Source of the DNA: Neptunomonas qingdaonensis
Lineage (GTDB): Bacteria > Pseudomonadota > Gammaproteobacteria > Pseudomonadales > Balneatricaceae
DNA length: 64,000 bases
Reading direction: 5' to 3'
NCBI RefSeq assembly: GCF_900113275.1
Contig: NZ_FOOU01000003.1
Coordinates: forward strand, 186,001-250,000
In this document: positions 36,227 to 46,538 of the stretch, piece by piece
How the letters are laid out: the number at the start of each line of letters is the position of its first letter
Numbering within the stretch: position 1 is the stretch's first letter
Position numbers and translations under genes: made by a program
Notes under the pieces: generated by a model
Told to the model about the DNA's origin: nothing
Seen by the model: only the letters and a program-made list of their open reading frames with translations
The model's database searches: none

Positions 36227-37192
36227 TTATGTTCGGTTGCTACGACGGCGAGCTTGACCTGGCGGCTGGTTATAATAGTGCTTAAACGCTTTGCTGAAAG
36301 CCGCCTCTGATGAATAACCGGCGCTTTCAGCAATATCAATCATGGCTTTATCACTGTGCTCCAGCTGAGTTTTCGCTTTTTGCATGCGCCAATTGATCAG
36401 GTATGTTTTGGGCGGCATGCCGACCATTCGGGAGAACTTTTCAGTAAACGCCGTTCTTGATAATGAAACCGCTGCGCCGAGTCGTTCCACACTTAAATAC
36501 GCTTTCGCTTCTGAGTGAATCAGGTTTAATGCAGCACCAATTTGAAGATCTGCCAGTGCAGCGATATATCCGACGTTATTTGATGTACTTGTCATATAAG
36601 TGCGCATGAGTTGAATGAACAAGACTTCTGTCAGACGGTCAACCATTACTGTTGAGCCTGGAGACGGTTGTCGGGACTCATTCGCAAGGACAGTGACTAA
36701 GGATCTTAACCATGCCAGTTCAGGTGTTTCGGCTGCCTTGATATGAATAAAACAAGGCAGATCTTTTACAAAAGGATGGTCCATCGAAGAGTCGTAACTG
36801 AATGAACCACATAACAGGGTGGTTGCTGAGCTTTTTTCTGATGTACTGTTTTCTTCTGATTCTGGTTGAAAGGGATTGCTGCCATTGAGGATGTTTTTAA
36901 CAACATCTGAGCCGGGCTGCCTTGGGCTTTGCGGCGTATCGCTAATCCAATGAGCACCCCCCGTAGGGAAGGCTACAATATCTCCGGTCGCAAGGTGTAG
37001 TGGCGGGCCTTCTGCTTTCAGATGTTTTAACCAGCAAGAATTTTCTACGACGATATGGAACATGCCTTGCTGGCTTTCTTCGACCTCCATCCCCCAGGGG
37101 GCACTAAAGTCGGTACAAAAGTAGGTGTCAGCGCTGAGGCGAATCGCCTTCAATACATCTGCTAGTGCATCCATATTGGCTGTGTTCTCCAT
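36227..37192 (-). CDS. AraC-family regulator with N-terminal cupin domain
   Basis: 321 residues. The N-terminal AraC-binding cupin (about 15-170) shows 'WGMEVEESQQGMFHIVVENS' and 'GDIVAFPTGGAHWI'. The C-terminal domain has two helix-turn-helices ('VERLGAAVSLSRTAFTEKFS', then 'MIDIAESAGYSSEAAFSKAF'). It belongs to the cupin_6 AraC group that often regulates an adjacent oxidoreductase. It is divergent from the glutaredoxin/lipoamide-dehydrogenase-like pair (123 bp), its likely targets. Confidence 0.9.
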   Translation of the reverse strand: MENTANMDALADVLKAIRLSADTYFCTDFSAPWGMEVEESQQGMFHIVVENSCWLKHLKAEGPPLHLATGDIVAFPTGGAHWISDTPQSPRQPGSDVVKNILNGSNPFQPESEENSTSEKSSATTLLCGSFSYDSSMDHPFVKDLPCFIHIKAAETPELAWLRSLVTVLANESRQPSPGSTVMVDRLTEVLFIQLMRTYMTSTSNNVGYIAALADLQIGAALNLIHSEAKAYLSVERLGAAVSLSRTAFTEKFSRMVGMPPKTYLINWRMQKAKTQLEHSDKAMIDIAESAGYSSEAAFSKAFKHYYNQPPGQARRRSNRT

Positions 37193-37315
37193 ATTATATC
37201 TACCTGCGGACTCTGCTGGTTAAAATGACAATTTATTCAGACATTACAGCATATTTTGTTCAAAGTAGATCTGGATAATAGACCTCAATCAATTCATCAG
37301 GACAGAGATTCTATT

Positions 37316-37603
37316 ATGGCTACGCAACACAACATCAAATCACTTTCGCTTTATCATTTCCAAGGCTGCCCATTTTGTGCGGCCACCCGCAAGGTGATTG
37401 AGCAAACAGAGCTGAATGTCGAGCAACGCGATATTCAAAGACAACCGCAGCTTCGTGCAGCGCTGATTAAAGGTGGCGGCAAACCTCAGGTACCTTGTCT
37501 GCTTATTGAAAAAGAAGATGGGCAACACCTGTGGCTTTATGAATCGTCGGATATTAACCATTTTCTTCGTGGTTATGCCGCACAATCTAAAAAACGCGCT
37601 TAA
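37316..37603 (+). CDS. Glutaredoxin-like protein
   Basis: 95 residues with a thioredoxin fold and the redox motif 'GCPFCAATRK' (C-P-F-C). The cis-Pro motif is 'QVPCLLI', where a Cys follows the Pro. It should reduce disulfides or glutathionylated proteins. The ATG at 37316 is preferred over an in-frame codon 60 nt upstream because AGGACAGAG lies just before it and the family starts there. The flavin disulfide oxidoreductase begins 37 nt downstream, suggesting a redox pair. Confidence 0.85.
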   Translation: MATQHNIKSLSLYHFQGCPFCAATRKVIEQTELNVEQRDIQRQPQLRAALIKGGGKPQVPCLLIEKEDGQHLWLYESSDINHFLRGYAAQSKKRA

Positions 37604-37640
37604 TTTGTAACAGTTTCAGTAAGAACGCAGGGTAAAAACC

Positions 37641-39083
37641 ATGAATAAAAGACACGTTGACGTTGCCATCATAGGGACAGGCACCGCCGGAATGGGCGCA
37701 TACCGTGCCGCAAGAGAACATACCGATAATCTGGTGCTTATTGAAGGCGGTGACTATGGCACAACGTGCGCCCGGGTAGGCTGCATGCCCAGTAAATTAT
37801 TGATAGCGGCTGCAGAATCTGCACATCACTCCCGGCATACTGAGCTTTTCGGGATAACGACGGGCGAAGTTAAGGTTAATGGTAAGGCTGTGATGGCCAG
37901 GATACAGCGCGAACGTGATCGTTTTGTGGGTTTTGTCCTGGAAGATGTCGAAGGGTTTGATGCTAATCATAAAATTAAGGGTTATGCGAGGTTTAAGGAT
38001 GATCATACTCTGATCATCGATGATCATACCGAAATCACAGCAGATCGTATTGTTATCGCGACAGGATCTACCCCTGTTTATCCGCCACTATTTGCAGAAG
38101 CGTCTGATCGCTTGCTGACCAATGATGATATTTTTGAGCTGGATGATCTTCCTGAATCCGTGGCTGTGTTTGGCCCCGGCGTGATTGGTCTGGAGCTGGG
38201 GCAGGCGTTGAGTCGGCTTGGAGTAAAGGTCAAAGTGTTTGGCCGCGGAGGCTCTGTCGCCACCCTCAGTGATCCTGAGATCAGAGAATATGCTGAAAAA
38301 ACATTTAATCAAGAGTTCTACTTAGATACCAAAGCTCAGGTAAGCACTATTCGGAAAAAAGGTGAGGGCGTAGAAGTCGTCTATCTCGATAAGTCCGGAG
38401 TAGAGGTAACCGAGTTCTTTTCTTACCTGCTGGCCGCCACCGGCCGAAAGCCCAATGTGGATAAACTCGGTCTGGAGAATACCAGCGTGGTTGTGGATCA
38501 GCGAGGTGTACCAGTATTTGACCACTACAGCATGCAGGCCACGCCAGATCATATATTTATTGCCGGGGACGTGAACAACGAACTGACACTGTTGCATGAA
38601 GCGGCGGACGAAGGCCGTATCGCAGGAAATAATGCGGGCGGCTACCCAGAAGTCCGTGCTGGCCGCAGACGAGCGACGCTTGGCGTAGTGTTTACTGAGC
38701 CGCAAATTGCCAATATAGGCTTAAATCTTAAGCAGTTAGAAGCGCGTTATGCGAATAACTATGCGGTAGGCCAAGTCAGCTTTGAAGGGCAGGGACGTAG
38801 CCGGGTGATGGCTAAAAATAAAGGCATAATGAAAGTCTATGCTGAGCATGGTACTGGGTTATTACTCGGCGCTGAAATGTTTGGACCAGCAGCAGAGCAT
38901 CTAGGCCATCTACTGGCGTGGGCGCTGCAACAAAGGCTTACCATTAAAGAGATGCTGGGGATGCCGTTCTATCATCCGGTCATCGAAGAAGGGTTACGTA
39001 CAGCATTAAGAGACTTAAATGCTAATTTGAGGCTAGGCCCTGAAGCGGTTAAAGGTTGTATTGATTGTGGTCCGGGAGCTTAA
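37641..39083 (+). CDS. Dihydrolipoamide dehydrogenase-family pyridine nucleotide-disulfide oxidoreductase
   Basis: 480 residues. FAD motif '[17 protein letters not shown]'; redox-active Cys43 and Cys48 in '[13 protein letters not shown]' (canonical lipoamide dehydrogenases have CLNVGC, so this is a variant subgroup); NAD motif '[18 protein letters not shown]'; the FAD-binding 'FIAGDVN'; and the C-terminal His-Glu dyad '[11 protein letters not shown]'. It transfers electrons between NAD(P)H and a disulfide. It is not next to any 2-oxoacid dehydrogenase genes, so it probably serves another thiol system, perhaps with the preceding glutaredoxin. It overlaps no neighbour; nrtS follows after 2 nt. 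Confidence 0.88.
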   Translation: MNKRHVDVAIIGTGTAGMGAYRAAREHTDNLVLIEGGDYGTTCARVGCMPSKLLIAAAESAHHSRHTELFGITTGEVKVNGKAVMARIQRERDRFVGFVLEDVEGFDANHKIKGYARFKDDHTLIIDDHTEITADRIVIATGSTPVYPPLFAEASDRLLTNDDIFELDDLPESVAVFGPGVIGLELGQALSRLGVKVKVFGRGGSVATLSDPEIREYAEKTFNQEFYLDTKAQVSTIRKKGEGVEVVYLDKSGVEVTEFFSYLLAATGRKPNVDKLGLENTSVVVDQRGVPVFDHYSMQATPDHIFIAGDVNNELTLLHEAADEGRIAGNNAGGYPEVRAGRRRATLGVVFTEPQIANIGLNLKQLEARYANNYAVGQVSFEGQGRSRVMAKNKGIMKVYAEHGTGLLLGAEMFGPAAEHLGHLLAWALQQRLTIKEMLGMPFYHPVIEEGLRTALRDLNANLRLGPEAVKGCIDCGPGA

Positions 39084-39085
39084 GC

Positions 39086-39289
39086 ATGAATCGGTTGCTG
39101 CTCGTAAAAGCGTTAAAGGTCGCAACACTCGTGGGCACTGCACTCTTGGTGATCAATCAATATGATGCGCTGTTTGACGATGCTGAGTTACGCGTAGTCC
39201 CCGCCATACTCACTTACTGCGTTCCCTTTGCCGTGTTTATGGCTGGGCAGCTTTCCAACCGACAAAACAGATCAACAGTACAGCGATAA
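39086..39289 (+). CDS. nrtS: NrtS-like small membrane protein
   Basis: 67 residues with two membrane helices ('VATLVGTALLVINQYDALF' and 'ILTYCVPFAVFMAGQL'), matching the small NrtS nitrate/nitrite transporter family. It starts 2 nt after the preceding oxidoreductase stop, so it is probably translated from the same mRNA. Its last codons and stop lie inside a very stable hairpin. Confidence 0.7.
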   Translation: MNRLLLVKALKVATLVGTALLVINQYDALFDDAELRVVPAILTYCVPFAVFMAGQLSNRQNRSTVQR

Positions 39290-39307
39290 TATCGCTGTAC
39301 TGTTGAT
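39271..39307. terminator. 17-bp perfect hairpin over the nrtS stop codon
   Basis: A 17-bp perfect stem (arms 39271-39287 and 39291-39307, each beginning or ending ATC...GAT) with a 3-nt loop. The TAA stop lies at the loop. No T-run follows on either strand, so it may stop or stabilise transcripts but is not a textbook intrinsic terminator. Confidence 0.5.
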
Positions 39308-39335
39308 GTTCCTGTTCGTCTTCACGCTAAAAACG

Positions 39336-39510
39336 TTAGTTGATAATACAACTGACGTCATAAGTTGATACTGTCATTTGAAAGCTCAAATAGGTTACAA
39401 AGTCTAATTCATTATGTAGAACTGTCATTGTTAATATACATAAGTATATTTTGTAAGAATTAGTTCGGTTTGGTTGCGCAGCTTTTGTACGCTTGTATTA
39501 GCGGTTCGAC
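39336..39510 (+). pseudogene. Decayed duplicate of the LysR gene promoter and first codons
   Basis: This stretch aligns along its length with 42424-42590, the leader and start of the LysR gene at 42554. Shared strings include AAATAGGTTACAAA and TTTTGTACGCT. At 39456 the start codon has become AGA, but the next codons still read 'ISSVWLRSFCTLV', against 'ISPVWLRSFCTLV' in the intact gene. The similarity stops at about 39500. It is a truncated, non-coding remnant. Confidence 0.8.
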
Positions 39511-39532
39511 TATTCGATAGTCAATCAAGCTT

Positions 39533-39577
39533 AGTCTTCTTAGGTGTAGTCCTCTTAGGTATAGCCTTCTTAGGCTT
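39533..39577. repeat. Tandem repeat, 3 x 15 bp, before the CoA-ligase-like gene
   Basis: AGTCTTCTTAGGTGT, AGTCCTCTTAGGTAT and AGCCTTCTTAGGCTT follow head to tail and end 24 bp before the ATG at 39602. The array sits between the LysR remnant and the ligase-like gene. Confidence 0.9.
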
Positions 39578-39601
39578 ATATGCCGACCAAGGGATCTACA
39601 A

Positions 39602-41020
39602 ATGCTAACTCCGCTAGATTTTATGAACGATTGGGCTGATGGAATGCGCTGTTGGCAGGCCACAAGTAGCTTGCAATCTGCACTGCCTGTTAGTGCTGAA
39701 CAGGCTAGAGACATCGGACGGAAACGTGCTGAGAAGTTAATCGCTTACGCCCGCAAGAGTTCACCCTTTTATGCCAATTACTATGCGTCTGTTCCAGCTG
39801 ATTCAGCGCTTCAGGATTACCCCGCGGTTAACCGTGCTACGCTTATGGCAAATTTCGATAGCTGGTCAAGTGACCGTCGAATTACCCTTGCCTCCGTTAA
39901 GTCACTCTTGTCCTGCACAGACAGAATTGGTGAACGTTTCTTCAATGATTATTTGGTTTGGACGAGTAGTGGTACCAGCGGTGTAAAAGGCATTTATGTT
40001 CAAGATATTCATGCCTTATCAATTTATCAGTCGTTGATGGCGGTTAGGTATCTAAATCAACTCACCGCCTCCGCTTCTGTACTCCCTTGGCCTGAAACGC
40101 TCAATGCTAATCGTACGGCTTTGGTTGCCGCCGTTGAAGGTCATTTTGCAGGCATTGTTTACTGGAAATGGGCAGCGAGGTTGAATCCATGGCTTAGCGG
40201 TCAGACTCGAACCTTTTCTATTCTTCAACCGATCCCGGAACTTGTTGAGCAGCTCAATCGTTGGCAACCAAAGTTTTTATCTACGTATCCAAGCATGTTG
40301 TCAGTGCTCGCCCAGGAACAGGAAAGTGGTAGATTAAAACTATCTCCTACTCGATTGTGGTGTGGTGGCGAGAACCTTGAAAAACAGCAAAAGCAGCAGA
40401 TAGAAGCCGCATTTTCTTGTGCAATAGATGAAGACTATGGCGCCTCTGAAGCCATGAATATGGCCTTTGCTTGTGAACATGGCAAATTACACGTTAATAC
40501 CGACTGGTTTATTTTGGAGCCCGTGGATGCAAACATGCAGCCGGTCAGGGCAGGCGAAAAATCGGTGACGACTCTGGTGACCAATTTAGCCAACACGCTG
40601 CAACCCATTATTCGCTATGATATTGGCGACAGTATCACCTTGCACACCGAAGCGTGTACTTGCTCAAACCCTCTACCCACGATGGAAGTGGTCGGTCGGC
40701 ATGATGATACCCTTTGGATGATGGAAGAAAATAATAAGAAAGTGGCGATTTTGCCGCTCACCTTAAATACCGTAATTGAGGAAAATGCCGGAGAATTCGG
40801 TTTCCAAATTATTCAGCTTGGCCCCAACCATCTATCAATTCGCACCCAGGGAGATGATATATATGCCCGGAGTAGAGCGTTTGGAAGAATTCGGGATTCA
40901 CTCGAACAGTATTTTAAGACTACAGGCGTGTTGCCTGTCACGTTTGAGCATGACCAAGCGCTACCGGCACGCGATGCGGTAAGTGGCAAACTGAATCAGG
41001 TTATAAAAATGGGGTCCTAA
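39602..41020 (+). CDS. Phenylacetate-CoA ligase-like (PaaK/ANL family) enzyme
   Basis: 472 residues of the adenylate-forming superfamily, close to PaaK/CapK-like proteins. The AMP/phosphate-binding motif is 'WTSSGTSGVKGIYV' (about 121-134). Further motifs are 'LWCGGENLEKQQ', 'DYGASEAMNMAF' (aromatic A5-like motif) and 'IRYDIGDSI' (A7-like), with a C-terminal mobile domain. It should activate a carboxylic acid as acyl-AMP and pass it to CoA or another thiol; the substrate is unknown. The last residues ('KMGS') and stop come from REP-like sequence, so the original C-terminus has been replaced. There are no other phenylacetate pathway genes nearby. Confidence 0.75.
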   Translation: MLTPLDFMNDWADGMRCWQATSSLQSALPVSAEQARDIGRKRAEKLIAYARKSSPFYANYYASVPADSALQDYPAVNRATLMANFDSWSSDRRITLASVKSLLSCTDRIGERFFNDYLVWTSSGTSGVKGIYVQDIHALSIYQSLMAVRYLNQLTASASVLPWPETLNANRTALVAAVEGHFAGIVYWKWAARLNPWLSGQTRTFSILQPIPELVEQLNRWQPKFLSTYPSMLSVLAQEQESGRLKLSPTRLWCGGENLEKQQKQQIEAAFSCAIDEDYGASEAMNMAFACEHGKLHVNTDWFILEPVDANMQPVRAGEKSVTTLVTNLANTLQPIIRYDIGDSITLHTEACTCSNPLPTMEVVGRHDDTLWMMEENNKKVAILPLTLNTVIEENAGEFGFQIIQLGPNHLSIRTQGDDIYARSRAFGRIRDSLEQYFKTTGVLPVTFEHDQALPARDAVSGKLNQVIKMGS

Positions 41021-41024
41021 AAAT

Positions 41025-41059
41025 GGTGTCAGATCAAAAAATGGGGTCAGATCACAGTT
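41025..41059 (+). repeat. REP-like repeats left of the RAYT gene
   Basis: GGTGTCAGATCA (41025-41036) and GGGGTCAGATCACAGTT (41043-41059) are tandem copies of one element; a shorter GGGGTCC at 41011 is a further partial copy. The inverted match lies right of the transposase gene. Confidence 0.85.
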
Positions 41060-41115
41060 GTTGCTAATATAACAGCATTGATTTGCTGAATATCAGATCC
41101 ACAAGGAGGTGGTTA

Positions 41116-41829
41116 ATGGCACGTAAGCCGAGGTTTGTTCTGCCGGGTGTTCCGCAGCATATTATACAGCGTGGAAATAACCGGAATCCGTGCTTCTTTA
41201 GCGAGGCGGACTGTCAAAAATATCTGGATGTTTTACATGAGGCGGCGGATAAAAACGAAGTGGCTATTCATGCCTATGTTCTGATGACTAATCATGTTCA
41301 TTTGCTGGCAACGCCCAATTTGCCGCATAGCATTGCCGTTATGATGCAAGATATCGGTCGAAAGTATGTCAGATACATTAATAAAGGTTACAGCCGAACA
41401 GGTACGCTGTGGGAAGGCCGCTATAAAGCGAGTCTTGTCGATAGCGAAGCTTATCTGTTTACGTGTATGCGCTATATTGAATTGAACCCTGTCAGAGCCG
41501 GTATGGTATCGCATCCGGGTGAATATTTTTGGTCAAGTTACAGCTGTAATGCTGCCGGTAAAACTAATCCGTTGATACAAGCTCATCCTCTGTATGATTT
41601 ATGTGGTAGCAATCAAACACAACGCCGTCATGCCTATCGTGAACTTTTTCTCGCAGATCTGGATAGCGCTCAAATTCATCAGATACGTGAAGCTGTGCGT
41701 AAAGAGTTAGTGTTAGGGCGGGATAGTTTTAAGGATAAAGTTAAAGATATGACCCTGCGACAAGTTAGACCTGGTCAGCCGGGACGACCTCGGATAGAAG
41801 AGGCAGCAGGAATATACTATGTTTTTTAG
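41116..41829 (+). CDS. REP-associated tyrosine transposase (RAYT, Y1-type)
   Basis: 237 residues. It starts 'MARKPRFVLPGVPQHIIQRG', typical of RAYTs. The HUH-type metal motif is 'HVHLL' in 'VLMTNHVHLLATP', and a candidate nucleophilic tyrosine is in 'DIGRKYVRYIN'. 'GTLWEGRYKASLVDSEAYL' and 'YIELNPVRAGMV' are family-specific blocks. The ATG at 41116 has AAGGAGG 8 nt upstream. RAYTs nick single-stranded REP hairpins and are thought to disperse them. Here the REP-like sequences on both sides and further along fit this role. Confidence 0.93.
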   Translation: MARKPRFVLPGVPQHIIQRGNNRNPCFFSEADCQKYLDVLHEAADKNEVAIHAYVLMTNHVHLLATPNLPHSIAVMMQDIGRKYVRYINKGYSRTGTLWEGRYKASLVDSEAYLFTCMRYIELNPVRAGMVSHPGEYFWSSYSCNAAGKTNPLIQAHPLYDLCGSNQTQRRHAYRELFLADLDSAQIHQIREAVRKELVLGRDSFKDKVKDMTLRQVRPGQPGRPRIEEAAGIYYVF

Positions 41830-41841
41830 TATATTAGAGAA

Positions 41842-41858
41842 AACTGTGATCTGACCCC
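41842..41858 (-). repeat. REP-like repeat right of the RAYT gene
   Basis: AACTGTGATCTGACCCC, the exact reverse complement of the repeat at 41043-41059, 12 bp after the transposase stop. Confidence 0.9.
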
Positions 41859-41894
41859 AGTTTGCCTGTTCCTGCTCCTATATCTGTTAGCTGG

Positions 41895-42395
41895 TTAGTA
41901 CGCGCCTTCACCATAAACGAGTTCATAGCTATGGCTATAAATTTCTAGAATATTACCGAATGGGTCTTCCATGTATATCATGCGATAAGGTTTCTTACCT
42001 GGGTAGTAATAGCGTGGTTTTTCCATGCGTTTTTTACCACCTGCAGCAACAATTCGTTCGGCCAGTTCTTCAACATTAGGATCCTGAACACAAAAGTGGA
42101 AGATACCTGTTTTCCAGTATTCAAAGTTGTTCTCTGGGTTTTCCTGTCCTTTGAACTCAAAAATCTCAACACCAATGCGATCACCGGTTGAAAGGTGGGC
42201 GATGCGAAACTTTTCCCAATTGCTGCCGAAAACATCGGTACACATTTCGCCAATCGGGCTATCGTCTTCAATAATCTCGGTTGGCTTCATGATTAAGTAC
42301 CAACCCATGACTTCTGTATAAAACTTAACAGCCTTTTCTAAATCAGGTACTGAAATACCGATGTGAGAAAAGTTGCGAGGGTAAACATTGCTCAT
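41895..42395 (-). CDS. VOC-superfamily (glyoxalase/dioxygenase fold) protein
   Basis: 166 residues with a vicinal-oxygen-chelate fold: 'FSHIGISVPDLEKAVKFYTE' (metal His at 'FSHIG'), 'IFHFCVQDPNVEEL' and 'RMIYMEDPFGNILEIYSHSY' (metal Glu). The family includes glyoxalase I, extradiol dioxygenases and isomerases; this member resembles small lactoylglutathione-lyase-like enzymes. It is divergent from the LysR gene at 42554 (158 bp), its probable regulator. Confidence 0.85.
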   Translation of the reverse strand: MSNVYPRNFSHIGISVPDLEKAVKFYTEVMGWYLIMKPTEIIEDDSPIGEMCTDVFGSNWEKFRIAHLSTGDRIGVEIFEFKGQENPENNFEYWKTGIFHFCVQDPNVEELAERIVAAGGKKRMEKPRYYYPGKKPYRMIYMEDPFGNILEIYSHSYELVYGEGAY

Positions 42396-42553
42396 GATTT
42401 ATTCTCCATTCTTATAACGCATGTTAATAACACCAGTTGATATAAAAAGCTGATGTCGTAAATTGATGTCACGTATTGAAAGTACAAATAGGTTACAAAT
42501 TATTATTCATTAGGTAAAATTATCATTTTTAATACATTTGAGTATTTTTTGTA

Positions 42554-43423
42554 ATGATCAGTCCAGTCTGGTTACGTAGTTTTTGTACGCTGGTGGAAGT
42601 GGCGCACTTCACCCGTACTGCCGAGCGTTTAAACATGACCCAATCAGGTGTCAGCCAGCATGTGCGAAAGTTAGAAGATCACTTAGGCCAGCCATTGCTG
42701 ATCAGACAGGGTAAACAGTTCACGCTGACTGATGCGGGCGAACGTCTGTATCACGAAGGGCTGAAGATCATCAGAACTTTGTCGGATCTTGAAAAGAGAG
42801 TAGGCGAAGATCCCGCTTTTGAAGGCACCGTCCGCGTGGTTTCTCCAGGAAGTGTCGGCCTTAAGCTCTATCCTCGTCTGTTAAATCTACAGAAACAGCA
42901 CGCTAAGTTGGTCATTGATTATCGCTTTGCGCCTAACAGCGAAGTAGAAAAGCTCATCGCTGAACATAAGGTCGATATCGGATTTCTGACGACGCCATCC
43001 ACCTTAGATGAAGTCAGTTTTAAGCCTGTTGCCGAAGAAGAGTTATTGCTGGTTACACCCAAGGAAGTGCTTGAACCAGACTGGCAGCAATTGATGGAGT
43101 TGGGGTTTATCGACCATCCCGACGGAGCACATCATGCCGGACTGCTGCTTGGCGCTAACTACCCAGAATTCCAGAACAGCAAACAGTTTAAAAAGGCGGG
43201 CTTTTCAAACCAGATCAATTTGATTCTCGAACCGGTAAGTATGGGGCTGGGATTTACCGTCTTACCCGGCCATGCAGTAGCGGCTTTTAACGGCACTGGG
43301 CAAGTTAAAATACATCGGCTTGCACATCGTGTGAGTGAGACGCTCTATCTTGGATTTCACATCAATAAATTTATGCCAAGCAGAGTGAGAACAGTGATTG
43401 ATGAAGCAATGGAGTGTCTATAG
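42554..43423 (+). CDS. LysR-family transcriptional regulator
   Basis: 289 residues. The N-terminal helix-turn-helix is 'FCTLVEVAHFTRTAERLNMT' followed by 'SGVSQHVRKLEDHLGQPLL'; the effector domain covers about 90-285. It lacks the OxyR cysteine pair, so although katG follows it is not OxyR. It is divergent from the VOC gene, the usual LysR-target arrangement. Its promoter and first 14 codons have a decayed duplicate at 39336-39510. Confidence 0.9.
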   Translation: MISPVWLRSFCTLVEVAHFTRTAERLNMTQSGVSQHVRKLEDHLGQPLLIRQGKQFTLTDAGERLYHEGLKIIRTLSDLEKRVGEDPAFEGTVRVVSPGSVGLKLYPRLLNLQKQHAKLVIDYRFAPNSEVEKLIAEHKVDIGFLTTPSTLDEVSFKPVAEEELLLVTPKEVLEPDWQQLMELGFIDHPDGAHHAGLLLGANYPEFQNSKQFKKAGFSNQINLILEPVSMGLGFTVLPGHAVAAFNGTGQVKIHRLAHRVSETLYLGFHINKFMPSRVRTVIDEAMECL

Positions 43424-43427
43424 TAAA

Positions 43428-43471
43428 AACTGTGATCTGACTCCAGTTGTTAGTTGTTATGATCTGACCCC
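43428..43471 (-). repeat. Two REP-like repeats after the LysR gene
   Basis: AACTGTGATCTGACTCC (43428-43444) and GTTATGATCTGACCCC-like sequence (43456-43471), both in the orientation of the repeat at 41842. They begin about 5 bp after the LysR stop and precede the katG promoter region. Confidence 0.85.
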
Positions 43472-43483
43472 AGTTGTTCATAG

Positions 43484-45736
<2,253 letters not shown>

Positions 45737-45750
45737 TCCTCTGCACAAAG

Positions 45751-45778
45751 CCCCGTGCCGCATCAAAGCGGTGCGGGG
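45751..45778 (+). terminator. katG terminator candidate
   Basis: CCCCGTGCCGC pairs with GCGGTGCGGGG (11 bp with two G-T pairs) around a 6-nt loop, 15 bp after the katG stop. No T-run follows, so efficiency is doubtful. Confidence 0.45.
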
Positions 45779-45809
45779 ACTGAGGGAAGGCTCTCTTCGT
45801 CCCCTTACA

Positions 45810-45848
45810 TTTGCTATTAACCTTTGCTATCAGTCTTTGCTATGAATG
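45810..45848. repeat. Tandem repeat, 3 x 13 bp, at the ABC ATPase stop
   Basis: TTTGCTATTAACC, TTTGCTATCAGTC and TTTGCTATGAATG. The stop codon of the minus-strand ATPase gene (45840-45842) lies inside the third unit. Confidence 0.9.
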
Positions 45849-46538
45849 TTTAAGTAAGGTCTCAAGTTCCTCACGCGATACGTTATCTATTGAATTACTA
45901 TAGATAACTTCAGCCGGTGTATTACCTAAAACCGATACCGTATCACCCAATTCAAGCGCCTCTTCCAGATTATGAGTTACGTAGATCATACTGCGTGTTG
46001 GGTGATCACAGACCAAACGCTTAATAAGCCTCCTCATCTCTCTGGCGGTTGGCGGGTCTAATGAGGTTAGCGGCTCATCCATCAATACCAGTTCAGGCTT
46101 CAATAGTAAGCAACGGGCTAACGCCACACGCCTTGCCATACCTAATGAGATTTTAGCGGGATAATAGTCGGCATAGTCTTGCAGCCGAACCTCGCCTAAC
46201 ATACGAAGTACCGTCTCTTTATCAGGCTCAACTAACTGCAAGTTCTGCAAAATAGTGCGCCAAGGTAAAAGCCGTGGCTGCTGAAAGAGGTATCCAATAT
46301 CAGGCTTACGTGGTAACCATTGATTGTGATGCTGATGTTTACTTTCGCCTTTAGTACTTGTCACTGTGTTGTCTTGCTTTAACCCGGCCATCACGTTAAG
46401 CAGCGATGTTTTACCGCTGCCGGAGGGACCTAACAAACAGTGAGTCTCTCCTGGGTTAAGCTTGAAGTTAAGTGCCGCAAGAATTTTCTGATCAGACAGC
46501 TCAAGACCTTCCAGATTAAATTCAAACATTGCCAGCAC
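45840..46538 (-). CDS. ABC importer ATP-binding protein (NitT/TauT type)
   Basis: 232 residues. Walker A 'GPSGSGKTSLLN', Q-loop 'LFQQPRLLPW', signature 'ISLGMARRVALAR' (LSGGQ degenerated to ISLGM), Walker B 'LVLMDEPLTSLD' and the switch His in 'YVTHNLEEAL'. The C-terminal residues come from a tandem repeat. It overlaps the permease gene by 17 nt, so the two are translationally coupled. It powers uptake together with the two genes upstream. Confidence 0.92.
   Translation of the reverse strand: MLAMFEFNLEGLELSDQKILAALNFKLNPGETHCLLGPSGSGKTSLLNVMAGLKQDNTVTSTKGESKHQHHNQWLPRKPDIGYLFQQPRLLPWRTILQNLQLVEPDKETVLRMLGEVRLQDYADYYPAKISLGMARRVALARCLLLKPELVLMDEPLTSLDPPTAREMRRLIKRLVCDHPTRSMIYVTHNLEEALELGDTVSVLGNTPAEVIYSNSIDNVSREELETLLKHS

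Larger units (their letters stand above)
41043..41858. mobile_element. RAYT transposase unit bounded by REP-like inverted repeats
   Basis: An 816-bp unit with exact 17-bp ends: GGGGTCAGATCACAGTT at the left and AACTGTGATCTGACCCC at the right. It encloses a Y1 (HUH) REP-associated transposase gene. Further copies of the end sequence lie at 43428-43444 and 43457-43471. No target-site duplication is needed for this family. Confidence 0.85.
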
